64,000 nt of DNA. Origin: Gnetum montanum. Taxonomy: Eukaryota; Streptophyta; Gnetopsida; Gnetales; Gnetaceae. Shown in pieces: positions 34,171-46,614 of the stretch. The position numbers were made by a program, and so were the translations under genes. Position 1 is the first letter of the stretch. The number at the start of each line of letters is the position of its first letter. The stretch is from the NCBI GenBank assembly GCA_015680685.1, contig MNCI01002303.1, positions 115,947 through 179,946 on the forward strand. Direction: 5' to 3'. The notes below the pieces were generated by a model. The model saw only the letters and a program-made list of their open reading frames with translations, was not told where the DNA came from and did no database searches.

Positions 34171-35525
34171 TGTTATATGTGTTTAGTAAGTTGTCCACCT
34201 TAACCGTGGACTATGCTACTTCCATCACACAGAACACTGAAGACACCTTTGTGGCTATTGTTCATACTATTCCTCCCAAGGAGTGGTATGATAATATCAA
34301 TTTTTATCTTATGCATGGTGAATCCTCACAATGCCTGACTATTACTCAACAGGATGTTGTACACAAGTGATCGAAGCATTATGTCATCATAGGTGATAAC
34401 ACATTATGTCGACGATCCTATGATGGCATAATCCTAAATTTCTTAGGTAAAACTAAAGCCAAAATAGTTCTAGAAGATGTTAATGAGGGTCTTTGTGAAG
34501 GACATATAGGACCAAGAGCTATGATCACTAAGATTAGATGGTTAGGCTACTATTGGCCTCATATGGAAAATGACTACTTGTAGAAGGTTAAGTGGTGTGA
34601 CACATGCTAACGATATATCAACCTTATACATGTACCACCAACTAACTTACATACCACTCAAATAACATGATCATTTTAATGATGGGGATTGGATATCATT
34701 GGACCCCTAATGCCTAAGTCTTCTATAGAGCATAACATCATCATCACCACAATTGAATACTTTACAAAGTGGGTTGAGGCTATTCCCCTAAGGAAGACTA
34801 CATCTGAGCAAGTTTGCAAATTCATCCTAGATAACATTAAAGCTCATTTTGACATAACCATGACCATAGTTATAGAAAATGGACCAACATTTAGTAGCTA
34901 AGAAACAAAATATTTCTATCATGACTTAGGCATTAAGCACTCTTTCTCATCACCTTATTACCCTCAAGCCAATGGACAAGCAGAAGTAAGAAACAAGGAC
35001 AACATCAACTTAATCAAAAATATGCTCAACAAAAATAAGTGCAAATGGCATGAGAGACTTGTCTATACACTATGGGCATATAGGACAACCTATTGCATGA
35101 AAACCAATGTAACCCCTTATAGTCTGGTTTATGATTTTGAAGCTATTTTACCTCTTGAATTATAGATGCCATCACTTTGAGTAGCCTTGACCAACTTCAT
35201 CAATGATGAGCAGAATAAGGAGATATGGATAGTAGCCTTGGACTTGGTGGAGGAGTAATGTATGCAAGTGCTTACTCACATCGAATAATATCAAGAGAGG
35301 TATAAGTGAATACATCACCATAACTTGACCATGTGTAAGATCAAAGAAGGTGACTTGGTCCTCAATGCCATCTGTGAGCATGTAGCCAAATTCTTAGCCA
35401 ACTGGAAAGGTTTGTTCCTTATCACTAGAGCCTATGGTAATGGTGCATTCAGAATAGCTAACAAGGATGGGAATGAGTTGGCCAATCTAGCTAATCATTC
35501 CTATCAAAATCCATACTACATGTAG
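34171..35525 (+). pseudogene. Integrase, element P1
   Basis: Zinc-binding part GHIGPRAMITKIRWLGYYWP with WCDTC. Core: WGLDIIGPLMPKSSIEH, FTKWVEAIPLRKTTSEQVC, then VIENGPTFSS, where the second catalytic Asp is Glu. NGQAEVRNKD carries the catalytic Glu. TPYSLVYDFEAILPLEL follows. The C-terminal module KIKEGDLVLNAICEHVAKFL, NWKGLFLITRAYGNGAFRIA and NELANLANHSYQNPYYM ends at stop 35523-35525. About ten stops occur overall. Confidence 0.8.
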
Positions 35526-35781
35526 CCAACAATCATTAACAAGCAAGCCTGCTTTCAATGGTCTACTACGACCTTAAACTAGCAACATGGTTCATAGGTC
35601 CTTAAACTAGTACCATGGCCTACCATGGCCTTAAACTAGTAGCATTGGTGACATGGATAGCTTAGTTTTTATCATCTCATGTCTCCTATATGCATTGTAG
35701 CATCATAATATGTAGTGGTATTTATATTCTTTGTTTGTGCCTCTTCAGTCAATCCTATAGGCACCAATAAATATGGGTCAT
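35526..35781 (+). repeat. Short 30-bp repeat array and polypurine tract, P1
   Basis: Three units carry CTTAAACTAG with CTACCATGGC-type spacers at about 35560-35660. The same unit is expanded after M's integrase (2403-3145). CCAATAAATATGGGTCAT ends the segment as the presumed plus-strand primer; P2 has the better preserved AACAAAGAGGGGCCAT. Confidence 0.55.
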
Positions 35782-37304
35782 TGAAACACAAAAAAAATTT
35801 GGATGTTATAGCTAATTTTCATCATGTAGCTTTCACCCCATGAAACCCAAGGTAAAAATTCATTATAAATGTGAAGATTGTAACCTGTGGAGGGTAATCT
35901 CACATATCCTAGACTTTTGGCACTAAAAATGCCTCATAAGTGATCAAAGCCTTATTCTCCAAGTGAAAAATGCCACCTAGTATCTATATTTGAGCTTGGG
36001 GGAATCAAAAATGCATTTTGGAATGTCAAAAATGGTAATTTGATGAGTTTTATGGTTGGCATACATTTTTCTATGCTAGAAACACTTGCAGGGGTAGATT
36101 TCACTTACTCTTAGCATGGAGAGGTGGGGGGTTTCCCCTATGCTTGGAAACTCCTCCCCTCCCCTTCCCCCCACCCCTCCTCTACCCCACACCCCACCCC
36201 ACATGCCCCAAGTGTGGAGACTACATGTTTAGCTTGGAAACCTTTCCCCCTTAATGTGGAAGCCACAATAGCCATATTTCATTACTCCATGCACTTCAAT
36301 GTTGACCAACCACTTCAACAAGCATGGCAGAAAGCTCAACATGGAAGATTCATCTCTAGCATAGAAGGTGCACCCTTGTTACTAGTTATAAAAAATGGAA
36401 TGGCCATGGTGAAGGGACACTTACTATATATGGTAACCCCCTAAATTTGGGCATCCATCTTACCTAAACAAGGCAAAAATTTGCAACAATATGATAGCTA
36501 ATTTTCAGCCATTATGTAGCCAAATTATAGCCAAATCATAGCTATTTTGTAGCCCCATTCACAGCCCAAGACCTATAAAAAACCAACCTCAAATACCATT
36601 GATAGGTTCCACTTCTTTTGGCACTTAAATACATTGAGCATACATATATTTTTCCAAGTAATAATTCCATACTTAGGCATTTTCAAGCACTCAAGGGCTC
36701 TTACAATCTCCCATGTTTGCATTCTCTTGAACCCCAACGTGGAAGCATTATCACCCCAAGACTTGTAAAATTTTTATTTTAACATTGCACTTCTAGCATT
36801 TACAAGTCCTAGCACGAAGCAATCTAGCATTCAAATTTTCCACTTTTCTCAACCCCCAATAGTGACCAACGTTGTAGATCTAGAGTAGTAGCAAAGAAGG
36901 TTCAATAGCATTAGGAGTAACAAGACATCTAGATCATGTAGTTAAACACATTAGCTTCAATAGATCCTAAATCCCTGCTCAAGTGAACCACCATGTTGTC
37001 ATCTTAGGCATACTTTGTACATAATCTCTTAACTCTCCTTTATTTTATTCCTTATAAAATAAATTTTATAGTTTTGGTTTTTATTTAGATTAAATTTGTC
37101 ATTTATTTTAGTGCATTTATATTACTTTGATCCAAAATTATATTATTTATTTCATTTTTGTATTTCGTAAGTCCCTGGTTGATCTACCATAGTAGCTAGG
37201 CCACACTGAATCCCATTTTTCTAGAGGTCTTAGGGATTCCTTGGTTAAGGACTATTATGCATAAGATTCATTGATTTTTCTAATGATTTATTTTTTTGAT
37301 TGCA
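35782..37304 (+). repeat. 3' LTR of element P1
   Basis: The LTR starts TGAAACACA directly after the polypurine tract and ends TTTGATTGCA. It aligns along its length with P2's LTR at 40109-41520. The TATA region CCTATAAAAAAC is at about 36570. U3 has pyrimidine-rich and C-rich segments (36140-36210), which create a spurious Pro-rich ORF. After the end, ATAAT and then P2's RT follow, so P1 was inserted in P2. Confidence 0.65.
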
Positions 37305-38090
37305 ATAATGCCTCAAGTATGAGCTTAGGCTTAATCCTAAGAAATGCATCTTTAGTGTCAAGACTGGTAAGATGCTTGGATTTGTATTTTTTGAAGTGGG
37401 GATATGTGTCAATCTTGACAAGGTTAAGACCATATCCAAATTAGTAGTGCCTCCCAGCCTTAAGAAGCTTTGGGGATTATAATGCAAATTATAGTTTATT
37501 CATAGGTTCATCGCTATGCTTACAGATAAGTTACAACCCATGCAACACTTACTTAAGAAAGGAGTTCACTACGAGTGGATGGATCAATGTTAAGAAGTCT
37601 TTGAAAACCTTAAGCAATATTTGGAACAACTACCAATAGTATATCCTTCACAAGAGGGTAAACCATTTTATATCTACCTTGTCATCTCTGACATATCCAT
37701 TACTTCTCTACTCTGTTAGAAATGTGATGATGGAGTAGAAATTCTTGTATACTATCTTAGCCATGCATTAGTTACCTATGGAACTTGATACATCAAAGTT
37801 GAGAAGTATGTTTTAGCACTAGTCTTCTCATTAAAGAAGTGGAGATACTACCTCTTTAGAAGCTAAGTAAACATCATTTGCAAAGACAATGTGCTTAGAG
37901 CCATAACAACCAACATCTATGAAAGTAGTTGTATAGCTTGATGGCAAGTTATAACTGCAGAGTTTTACCTTCATTACATTTCCCAATCCTCAACAAAAGG
38001 TAAATCTATAGTAGTACAACTTACATTTTTACCTATTGATGACCAATTAGCCATAGATCTTGAATTCCCTAATGATCACATTAACATCAT
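37305..38090 (+). pseudogene. RT C-terminus and RNase H, element P2
   Basis: It begins abruptly in RT at a motif equal to P1 30755-30790 (CTCAAGTATGAGCTTAGGC), goes through GKMLGFVFFEVGI with VNLDKVKTISKLVVPPSLKK, then the RNase H body (YLSHALVTYGT, KKWRYYLF). The 5' part of P2 lies beyond P1's 5' end, off the window. There are more stops than in P1, as expected for the older host element. Confidence 0.7.
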
Positions 38091-38490
38091 TAATTAAGTG
38101 CTTGATGGTTATGAAGTGATCATGCACTTTGATGGAGCTTCAACTACCCATGAGGCCAATGTTGTTACCATTATTATGTTTCCATCTAGTGATAATCCAA
38201 CCCTTCACCTATTTTTCTAAGTTCCCATGTACCAACAACATAGCAAAATATGAAGGTTTGATCAAAGGAATGATGGTAGCTCATGACCTAGGAATTAGAT
38301 GCTTATTGATCAAAGGCAATTCACAACTTGTGATTAACTAAGTAACTGAAGTATATACATGTAAATCCAAACACCTATAGCCTTATCATGACCTAGGGAA
38401 GCAATTGTTACAACAATTTATAGATGTTTATATCCAACACATATCCTGAAACAAGAATGTCATAGTTGATTCCATCAGAATGTTAGCCAT
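38091..38490 (+). pseudogene. Second RNase H, element P2
   Basis: HFDGASTTHEANV continues after a frameshift as SKFPCTNNIAKYEGLIKGMM, IKGNSQLVIN and KHL-PYHDLGKQLLQQFIDV. The third acidic site (GDS in the family) is GNS. It is otherwise collinear with P1. Confidence 0.75.
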
Positions 38491-39853
38491 CAATGTCACG
38501 CTAGATGTGTTTAGTAAGTTACTCATCTTAACCATGAACTATACTATTCCCATCACATAGAACATTGAAGATACCTTTGTGGCCATTGTTCATACTGCTC
38601 CTTCTAGGGAATGGTATGATGATCTCAAATTTTACCTTATACATGGTGAATCTTCAAAAGGCCTAACTACTACTCAAAAGGATGTTGTACTTAAGCAATT
38701 GAAGTAGTATTCCATCATAGGTAATAACACATTATGTCAATGATCCTATGATGGCATGCTCCTAAAGTGCTTAGGTAAGATTGAATTCAAAATAGTCCTA
38801 GAGAAGGTTCACAAGGGTGTTTGTGGGGGACACATAGGACCTACTTCCATGGCTACTAAGATCAAACACTTAGGCTACTATTGGCCCCATATGCAAAATG
38901 GCTACCTGCAAAAGGTTAAGCGATGTGACACATGCCAAAAATATAGCAACCTCATACATCTATCACCAATTGACTTGTATACCTCTTAGATCACTTCGTA
39001 ATTTCAATACTGGGGATTAGATATCATTGGGCATATATTGCCTAGGTCTTCATCAAGGCATAGCTTCATCATCACCGGAATTGAATAATTTACTAAGTGG
39101 GTTGAAGCTATTTCCCTAAGGAAGACTACATCTAAACAAGTTTGCAAATTCATCCTAGATAACATTGTAGCCCATTTTGGCATACCCATGAACATAGTTA
39201 TAGATAATGGATCATAATTTAGTAGCCATGAAATGAAATAGTTTTGTCACAACCTAGGCATTAAGCATTCTTTCTCATCGCCTTATTACCCTCAAGCCAA
39301 TGAATAAGTAGATGCTAGCAATAAAGCCATCATCAACTTCCTTAAGAAGATGCTCAATAATAGCAAGTGCAAATAGCACAAGTAGCTTTTGCATGCATTA
39401 TGGGCATATAAGACAACCAATTGCATGATAACCGGTCTAACCCCTTATAGCGTGGTTTATGATTTTAAAGCTATTTCACCTCCTAAATTATAGGTTCCAT
39501 CACTCCAAGTAGCCTTGACTGAGTTCATCAATGATGAGTAGAACAAGGAGTTGTAGACAACAGCCTTAGACTTGGTGGAGGAGCAACGTATGCAAGAACT
39601 TGCTCACATTTAACATTATTAGGAGAGGTAGAAGTGAGAACATCATAATAAATTGGCCATGCACAAGATCAAAGAAGGTTACTTGGTCCTCAATGTTGTT
39701 TGCAAGCATGTAGACAAATTCTCAACCAACTTGGAGGGATCCTTCCTTGTCACTAGAGCCTATGATAATGATGCATTCAAAATAGCTGACATGAATGGGA
39801 ATGAGCTAGCCAATCCAATCAATCATTCCTATCTAAATCCATACTACATGTAG
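38491..39853 (+). pseudogene. Integrase, element P2
   Basis: VHKGVCGGHIGPTSMATKIK, LGYYWPHMQNGYLQKVKRCD and TCQKYSNLIHLSP form the zinc-binding part. WGLDIIG, FTKWVEA, VIDNGS and the C-terminal KIKEGYLVLNVVCKHVDKF follow, ending NPYYM at stop 39851-39853. The core is broken by stops, and the catalytic Glu region is degraded. Confidence 0.75.
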
Positions 39854-40108
39854 CTAACAATCATTAGCAAGTGAGCTTGCTTTCAATGGTCTACTACAAT
39901 CTAAAATTAGCAACAGGGCCTGCCAAGGCCTTAAACTGGTACCATGGCCAACCACAGCCTTAAACTAGCAACATTGGTAACATGTATAGCTTCATTTTAT
40001 CATCTCATGTGGCTTGTATGCATTATAGCATCATAATATGTAGTGGTGCTTTTATTCTTTGTCAATGCCTCTCAAGTCAATCTCTAGACACCAACAAAGA
40101 GGGGCCAT
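39854..40108 (+). repeat. Short 30-bp repeat array and polypurine tract, P2
   Basis: Three units with CCTTAAACT(A/G)G and ACCATGGCC-like spacers at 39885-39975. The segment ends CCAACAAAGAGGGGCCAT, a clear polypurine tract, just before the LTR. Confidence 0.6.
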
Positions 40109-41520
40109 TAAAACACCACAAATTTTTTTATGTTATAGCCAATTTTCATCATGTAGCTTCCACCCCATGAAACTTGAGAAAAAACTTCATTATAAATGTA
40201 AAGATTGTAATCTATGAGGGGAAATCTCACATATTCTATGCTTTTGGGGCTGAATAAGTGGTCAAAACCTCATTCCCCAAGTGAAAAAAAAGTCATCTAG
40301 TATCTATATTTGGGCTTGGGGAAGGGTTAAAAAATGCATTTTAGAATGCCAGAAATGGCAATTTGATGGGTTTTATGGGGGTATACATTTTTCTACACTA
40401 GAAACACTTGCAAGGGATAAATCTCACCTATCCCCAGTGTGGAGAGATGAGGGGTTTCCCCTTAGCTTGGAAACTTTTCCCCTAGTGTGGAAACTGCATG
40501 CCCCTAGCATGGAAGCCACAAAAACCAAATTTTAATATTTGTGCACTCTAATGTTGACCAACCACTTCAACAAGGATGGAAAAAAACTTAGTGAGGAAGA
40601 TCTACCTCTAGCATAGAAGGTGTGCCTCCATTACTATTTATAGTAAAAGGAATGACCATGAGGGAAGGTACTTACTATATATGGTAGCCCTCCAAATTTG
40701 GAAACCCATCTCACTTGTATGAGGTAGAAATTTGCAACAAAATTATAGTCAATTTGTAGCCCCATTCATGGCCTAAAACTTATAAAAGTGAACCTCGAAC
40801 ACCATTTATGATTTCAATAATTTTTTGGCTACTATTCAGTAATTCTTAGTAAGCAATTCTTGATACACAATTCCACACTTGGGCATTCTCAAGCACTCAA
40901 GAGCTCTTGTAAATTCCCGTACTTGCATTCTCTTGAACCCCAACGTGTAAGCATCGTAATTCTATCATCCTAAGACTTGTGAACTTTTGGTGTCAATGTT
41001 GCATTTCTAGGGCTTCCAACCCTTAGTGTGAAGTAATCTGGCAACCAAGTTTCTCACTTTTCTCATACCCTAGTAATAACCCAAGTTGCAAATTTGAGGT
41101 AGTAGCACAAGAGGTTTAATAGCATTGGGAGTGGTGGGACATCTAGATCATGGATTTGACTACATTGACTTCAAAGGACCCTGAACCCCCATTCAAGTGA
41201 ACACCCTTGCTACCCATTAAGGCATCATTTCTATACATATCTCTAACTCACTCTTTATTTTTTTCCAATAAATTTTTAAGTTTTGGGTTTTGTGTGCAAA
41301 ATATATTTGTTTATTTTCTATGCATTATTCAAATTTGTTATTAGTTCTCACATTCCAATTTTATTATAGTATTTTGCAACCCTCCAAGTCCCTGGTTAAT
41401 CTACCAAACTAACCAAGCCACCTTGAATCCCATTTTTACTACTCAGAGGCCTTGAGTATTCAGGGTTGAGGCTATTACATTGGATCCATCAATTTTCTAG
41501 TGATCAATTTTTCCATTGCA
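40109..41520 (+). repeat. 3' LTR of element P2
   Basis: The 1.4-kb LTR starts TAAAACACC (TG mutated to TA) and ends CCATTGCA. It is collinear with P1's LTR; the TATA region is at about 40780 (CTTATAAAAG). The following bases ACATA (41521-41525) are the right-hand target site in the H gag sequence. Confidence 0.65.
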
Positions 41521-42530
41521 ACATAATTGAAGAGGTTAATGAATTGTGAAATCAAATCTTCCAAAGAGGATATGGATTCTCTTGGCAAGGAATAGTACTA
41601 ATTTATGGCCTTTCCCGTAAGGGAAATAGGGAATATTCTTATTATTGTGTGCAACTAGGCTTATAGTAACAAGCACTCGAAGTAAAAGGTTTTGAGGTAA
41701 GATATGGGATCAATTTCATCATTGTACTTGGTGAACTATAGTATGGGGATACCAGAGGAAAGAGTTAAGAGGTGGGACTACACGACTGATGGGATCATCT
41801 TGATAGAAATCAATGATTTTGAGGATTTGGGATGTAGAAGCCTTGAGCCTATTTAACTCTTTGGTTAGGTCTTAGATCATTTGAAAGGCTTGATCCAAGC
41901 CATGGGATGCCCATGTCGATTATGGGATCTGCATGAAAGTTTGTGGCATATGTTGGAAGGCTTGTGACCTCACAATACGTTGTGGCATTTATGGGAGATG
42001 TTGGGCCATCAAGGTAGCAAGTGGGGTAAACAATGAAAAAGAAGTTTGTGCTAGTATTTAGGTCACAAATAGGATAAAAGGGGTATGTGATCCTTGGGTT
42101 ACTTGAGGTTCCATGGTGGACCCCATCTAGGTAGGTAAGGGGCTGGTGGCAATAACAACCACTAATGATGGCCACATAGACCAAGGTTGGGTGGTGAATG
42201 ACATGGAGGAATGGAATATTGTAGACTGTGACATTGATCATGTTTGGTGTGCTATGATGATGGGTGTGGGTCCAAAACATGGTTGGGTAAGGGGGAGATG
42301 ACAGTTGAGGGGCATAACTCATGGAAGATGTGATGGAGGTTGAGGTGGGCAAGGTGGCTTTAAGAGTTTCTTGTTGGAAAAGCCAACCTACGATGTTCTC
42401 ATGCTTAAAATTAACCCAAAACTCATCCTCTTTCTCCTATTGCTCATTTGAGCTAGGCTTTTCATCCTCCTCATCCATCTTAATTAATTGAGATAGGACG
42501 CTCACATAGATTTTGGTAAGGGGTATATGT
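41521..42530 (-). pseudogene. Tat-type gag fragment H
   Basis: On the minus strand, from MDEEDEKPSSNEQ near 42479, a 167-codon His/Tyr/Pro-rich frame (41849-42352) leads to the gag core: IDFYQDDPISRVVPPL and LVTISLVAHNN. M has MDFYQDDLISLVVPPL at the same place. H stops at 41521 where P2's LTR begins, and at 42530 where B's LTR begins. It is the oldest recognisable host sequence in the stack. Confidence 0.65.
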
Positions 42531-43300
42531 TGTAACATTTCTACCATTTGATGGAGTAGATAATGTTGAGAATTGGATTTTTCCAATTTAATTCATCATG
42601 AGTGACTGAAAGAAAGCTAAATGAAAGAAGTCAATTTCTATTGCCATTGCCATGATCATGAAAAATGTAATGCCTAGTAATTCCAATATGTCTAATGAGA
42701 TAAAGTTTAACTAGGATTCTTTTGCTCTATGATGTAGAAATGATACATATGAAGATAGAGGTAAAATTATAGACCATTATTTAGAATGATGCCAATGTTT
42801 CTAATATAAAAATATCATGACCAATATCTCCTGCCCAAATCATCAATCAAGATAATAATAAGAAATATAAATAATTATGAAAACAAGGTTTTTCAAAAAG
42901 GAGGGTCTATTAAAAGCACTATTTCTCTTACTATTGGCTTCAATAAGAGCAATAAACAATTGGTAATATCATTAGTTGTATCCAATTTCTACATCGAAGT
43001 TTAGACTATACTCTCAAAATCACTAAAAATTATCAAGATGGCTTATCTTTTTTTATGTTAGCCAATTATAGTTTTATACATAACCTAACCATGTTAACAT
43101 TCACAACAACAAACACATACTCACATCTAATACATTCCATAACTACAAATTTTATTTGGAGGTACCTGGGCCTTGGAGTTCCTAAAGACCAACAAGCACC
43201 TAAACCCTATTTGAAGAACACCTTTGATCCTATGACATCCTTGGAGGTAACAAGACTAGGAGTTCATCCCCATATCGATAGGATGATCCCAAATGGTTGC
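42531..43300 (+). repeat. 5' LTR of element B
   Basis: It starts TGTAACATTTCTACC. The first 215 bp recur at 60205-60428, on the other side of B's gag-pol, with about one change in ten. This defines the pair. The 3' end is unresolved. A primer-site-like TGGCACTAGAAGGAGGG lies at 43313-43329, so the LTR should end near 43300. Confidence 0.55.
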
Positions 43301-43329
43301 CAATAGTACTTTTGGCACTAGAAGGAGGG

Positions 43330-44863
43330 CTAAAATTTTGTCATTTATGTTCATAAGCCTAATAATCATAGCATAGTAACAGTTCTTTATTTCTAGTAAG
43401 GCTTAAAAATTAGATACTATTTTTAGTTCATAACTAAAAATATTAATATTTTGGAAGATTTCAAAGGTTCCAAAGAAATTCTTAATTATAAGACTGATTA
43501 ATAATTAGAAGAAGAACAAAAAAATGTTTTTGAATTTTGAACAAGTAGTTGAGTAAAGACCAAAAGGATAAGGAGATCACCCCTTATGTCTAGTTTATTA
43601 TTCTATAAGAGAAAGTCAAAGAAATATAAGAGTTTAACCATCAAAAGAAATTTTAATAGGATGGCAAATCCTTGCCAAAGAGTTACATCATTAGGATTTC
43701 AAAACTACAAAAATATTCCTAAGGTAGTTTACAAATATTTTTCTAAACCTTTTATTCTTGGAAAAGCTTACTTAGTTGAACAATACATTTACTTATTTTA
43801 GTTAGCTTTGGCTCATGTGAATGTTCAACATCAAGATCAAGCTTGTAGGTTGTTCATGGGAGATTTAAAAGATATGACTTAAATTTGGTATTCAAACTTA
43901 CCAAGCAATAGTATTACAAGTTGGGATGATATGAAAAATATTTTCTTGGCCCAATTTGGCAATTAATTAAATCAAGAATATCTGTATCGTGGGCTAGTAC
44001 AAGTTAAGCAAGGAGTTAGAGAGTCAATTAGAGATTTCAACATTAAGTTTCAAAGAATTTGTGGGCTTTTTTAAAGATAATATAGACCATTAGATAAAAT
44101 GCTTAGAGACACCTATCTTAAGGCTATGAATCCCAATATTTCAATCTAGTTGAGAAGAACTCCAAACCTGCTAATGTTGAATAACTACTTTAGTGAAGCT
44201 ATACAATTAGAAAAAAATTTGAACTTGAATCATGAAGAGATTATCACAACTCAAAAAAGAAAAGAGAAAATGATTATTCTTGTACAATATTTTTCTCAAC
44301 TTAAAGCATTACCAAGTCCATCTCATATTAAGGTAGAGAAAAAATATGAAAGAAAAGAATCTAAAAAGGGACAATCAATGAGAGACTTGTCCAACAAAGT
44401 AGTGAAATTAGAAAAAGCTTTAGCAAAAGTTAAGATCAAGGAAGAAAAGAAAAATAGAAAGGATAAGCATAAAAATACTAAGTTAGTAGAAGATGAGGAT
44501 GAAAATGATCTTATTATGTCTAACTTTCTCAATAATGAAGCAGATAATGAGCTATCTAGTGCTCATTATGTAAGCAGATCTTCTAACAATGGGTCTAGTG
44601 ATACTTCTTCTCTAGAACATTTTGAAGAGGATATATCATTAGATGAGGAGTGTAACAATAATGAAAAAAATGAATATAATCTACACTCAAAAGTAAGATT
44701 AACTACTTCCAAGCCTCCAAATGTCATTCTTGATCTATCTACTAATAGAAAGATTTTTGAACCAAGTAGAAGAGAGAAAAATCAAAGTAAAGAAGATCAA
44801 GTAGAGCAAACTACTCAAAATCAATCTTTTAATAAATGGATGAAGAAACTAAGTTTTTATTGA
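43330..44863 (+). pseudogene. Gag, element B
   Basis: Core fragments are ALAHVNVQHQDQACRLFMGD, IWYSNLPSNSITSWDDM, NIFLAQFGN and VKQGVRESIRDFNIKFQRIC, matching the WY-LP-SI-SWD and KQ-ES-F pattern of plant Ty3 gag. The open 237-codon frame 44150-44863 is the C-terminal part: Lys/Glu-rich and probably coiled-coil (KKGQSMRDLSNKVVKLEKAL), then an acidic segment DEDENDLIMSN and a polar tail. No CCHC knuckle is visible. Confidence 0.7.
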
Positions 44864-45540
44864 GATGGGAAATATGATCTAATTGAAGATCTTAAACATA
44901 TTAGAGAAAATATTAGTATATATCAATTACTATAGGTTGGATATCAACAAAGAAAATATTTAGAGTTTATTAAAGGTAAAGAAAGAGTTTGAGAGTTTGA
45001 GTTAAGCTATGTATCAAAAATTGATAAGGCAACAAAAACTAACTATGATTGTATTTCTAATAAGGAAGCTCCTCCTTTGCTTTTGAAAATGAAGTTAAAG
45101 GACAAGTATCTTCATAATTTTTTAATTGAATTTAGAGTTACCTCTACTAATATGTCATTATCTATATGTAAAAAACTTGGTTTGACTCTTGAAAAGTCCA
45201 ATAATAGTATTATTCATGTGGATAAAAGTATAGTGAAGATTGTGGATCAATTACCCAATGTTTTATTAGAAATTGCTTCTGAACCCCATATCAAAAGTAG
45301 AGGAACTATTCAAGTGGTAGACATACCGAATTCACAGTCTTTTGTTGAGTTGAAGTTGGAGTAAAAATTTCTCTGGTTACATATCAACAGATTACTCTTA
45401 TATGTGGCTACCTTGGAAAGGAGAGTGAAATAAAATATACAAATACAGTGAGCCTTTGATGAGTGAAAACATTACTTCAAATGGAAAGAACAAACTTATT
45501 AAAATAAGAGCTTTAGAAACCAAAATTTACACACTTTAAG
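44864..45540 (+). pseudogene. Protease, element B
   Basis: The frame 45077-45364 reads KDKYLHNFLIEFRVTSTNMS, LSICKKLGLTLEK and VDQLPNVLLEIASEP with VVDIPNSQS. In relatives the active site here is D-S-G-A; B has EFRV, so the catalytic Asp is gone. Confidence 0.65.
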
Positions 45541-46020
45541 AAGTTGATAATTCAAAAAGAGAAGAATTTTAAGATGAGAGAAAGTGACAACTATACTTTG
45601 ATGGTTCTTATAAATCCAAAGGTGCAGAAACTGGAGTGGTTCTAGTAAAAGATGATTCCACAAAAATATTTTTAAAAATTCATCTATCATTTTCTTATAC
45701 TAATAACAAGGCCAAATATGAAGCATTGATTATTGGAATTAAAATAACATTGAAAAAAGGAATCAAGGTGATCACCATAAAAAGAGATTCAAGATTAATT
45801 TCTAAATAGATTAAAGGTAATTGTGTAGTAAAAAGATCAATCTTGTGGCCATACAAACAACTTGTCTACAAAATGCTGGATCAATTTCATCATTATAAAC
45901 CAGAACATATAAATAGAAATGATAATTATATAGTAGATAATTTAGCAAAATTAGCTTCATCATGAGATGTGAGAAGAATAGAAAGTTATGAAGGTGTAAT
46001 GATCGAGAATGAACATCAAC
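45541..46020 (+). pseudogene. RNase H domain upstream of RT, element B
   Basis: This plus-strand run reads LYFDGSYKSKGAETGVVLVK, HLSFSYTNNKAKYEALIIGI, VITIKRDSRLIS, QLVYKMLDQFHHYKPEHINR and VDNLAKLASS. It is a complete RNase H with all four acidic sites kept (FDG, YEA, RDS, VDN). It lies between protease and RT, whereas in M and P1 the second RNase H lies between RNase H and integrase. B also has a canonical RNase H after RT (57351-57950). Confidence 0.75.
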
Positions 46021-46614
46021 CATTAGTACCAAATAACATAAAGCATTTACAAATATTTGAAGACAATGATCAATTGCTTAGATTCTTAAGAAATAAGCAA
46101 GAATTCAAAATTTAAATCATACCTAAAATGGCATCAAGGTTTAAGACAAATTCCATTCCCAAAAAGATGATTAATTATGAACATAAGTTTAGCAAAAATT
46201 TTCTTACTAGAAAAGAAATAAAAAATCTAAATGATCAAGCTTTTAAAGTTGTAAATCTTGGATCTACTAAGATACAAAGATGTTAAATGTCACAAAGGAA
46301 AATGATTCACTTTTCAAGAAAAAATTGTTATTACTCTTGAAAAGTAATTTTAAAAATTTTTCTTAGTCTTATGATGATGTTAAAGCTTTTAGACCAAATG
46401 TGATGATACATAAAATTTCTTTGATAGATGGTTATAAGAAAGTTAAACAAAAATAAAGGAAATTTAATTCATGATTTGAGCCAGCTATGGAAGCTAAGAT
46501 CAAGAAATTATCACAAGCCCAAATCATATATCTAGTTTGATATATGACATGGCTTGCTAACCTTGTGCTAGTAAGAAAGAAGAATGGTTTTTCAGGCTAT
46601 GGTCAGATCATAGT
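46021..46614 (+). pseudogene. RT N-terminal part, element B
   Basis: Linker with ISLIDGYKKVKQK, EAKIKKLSQAQIIYLV and TWLANLVLVRKKNG, then immediately FSGYGQI. In other RTs about 40 residues (CVDYRDLN through FPLP to MDG) separate the last two motifs, so B lost them in an in-frame deletion. The sequence then stops at element A's LTR and continues at 56815 with VDKDNRCKITFIKKWG. Confidence 0.75.

Noticed and set aside
36124-36444. 106-codon Pro/Ser/His-rich ORF
   Set aside because: Lies wholly in P1's LTR U3 and comes from a C-rich low-complexity run; the matching place in P2's LTR is not open.
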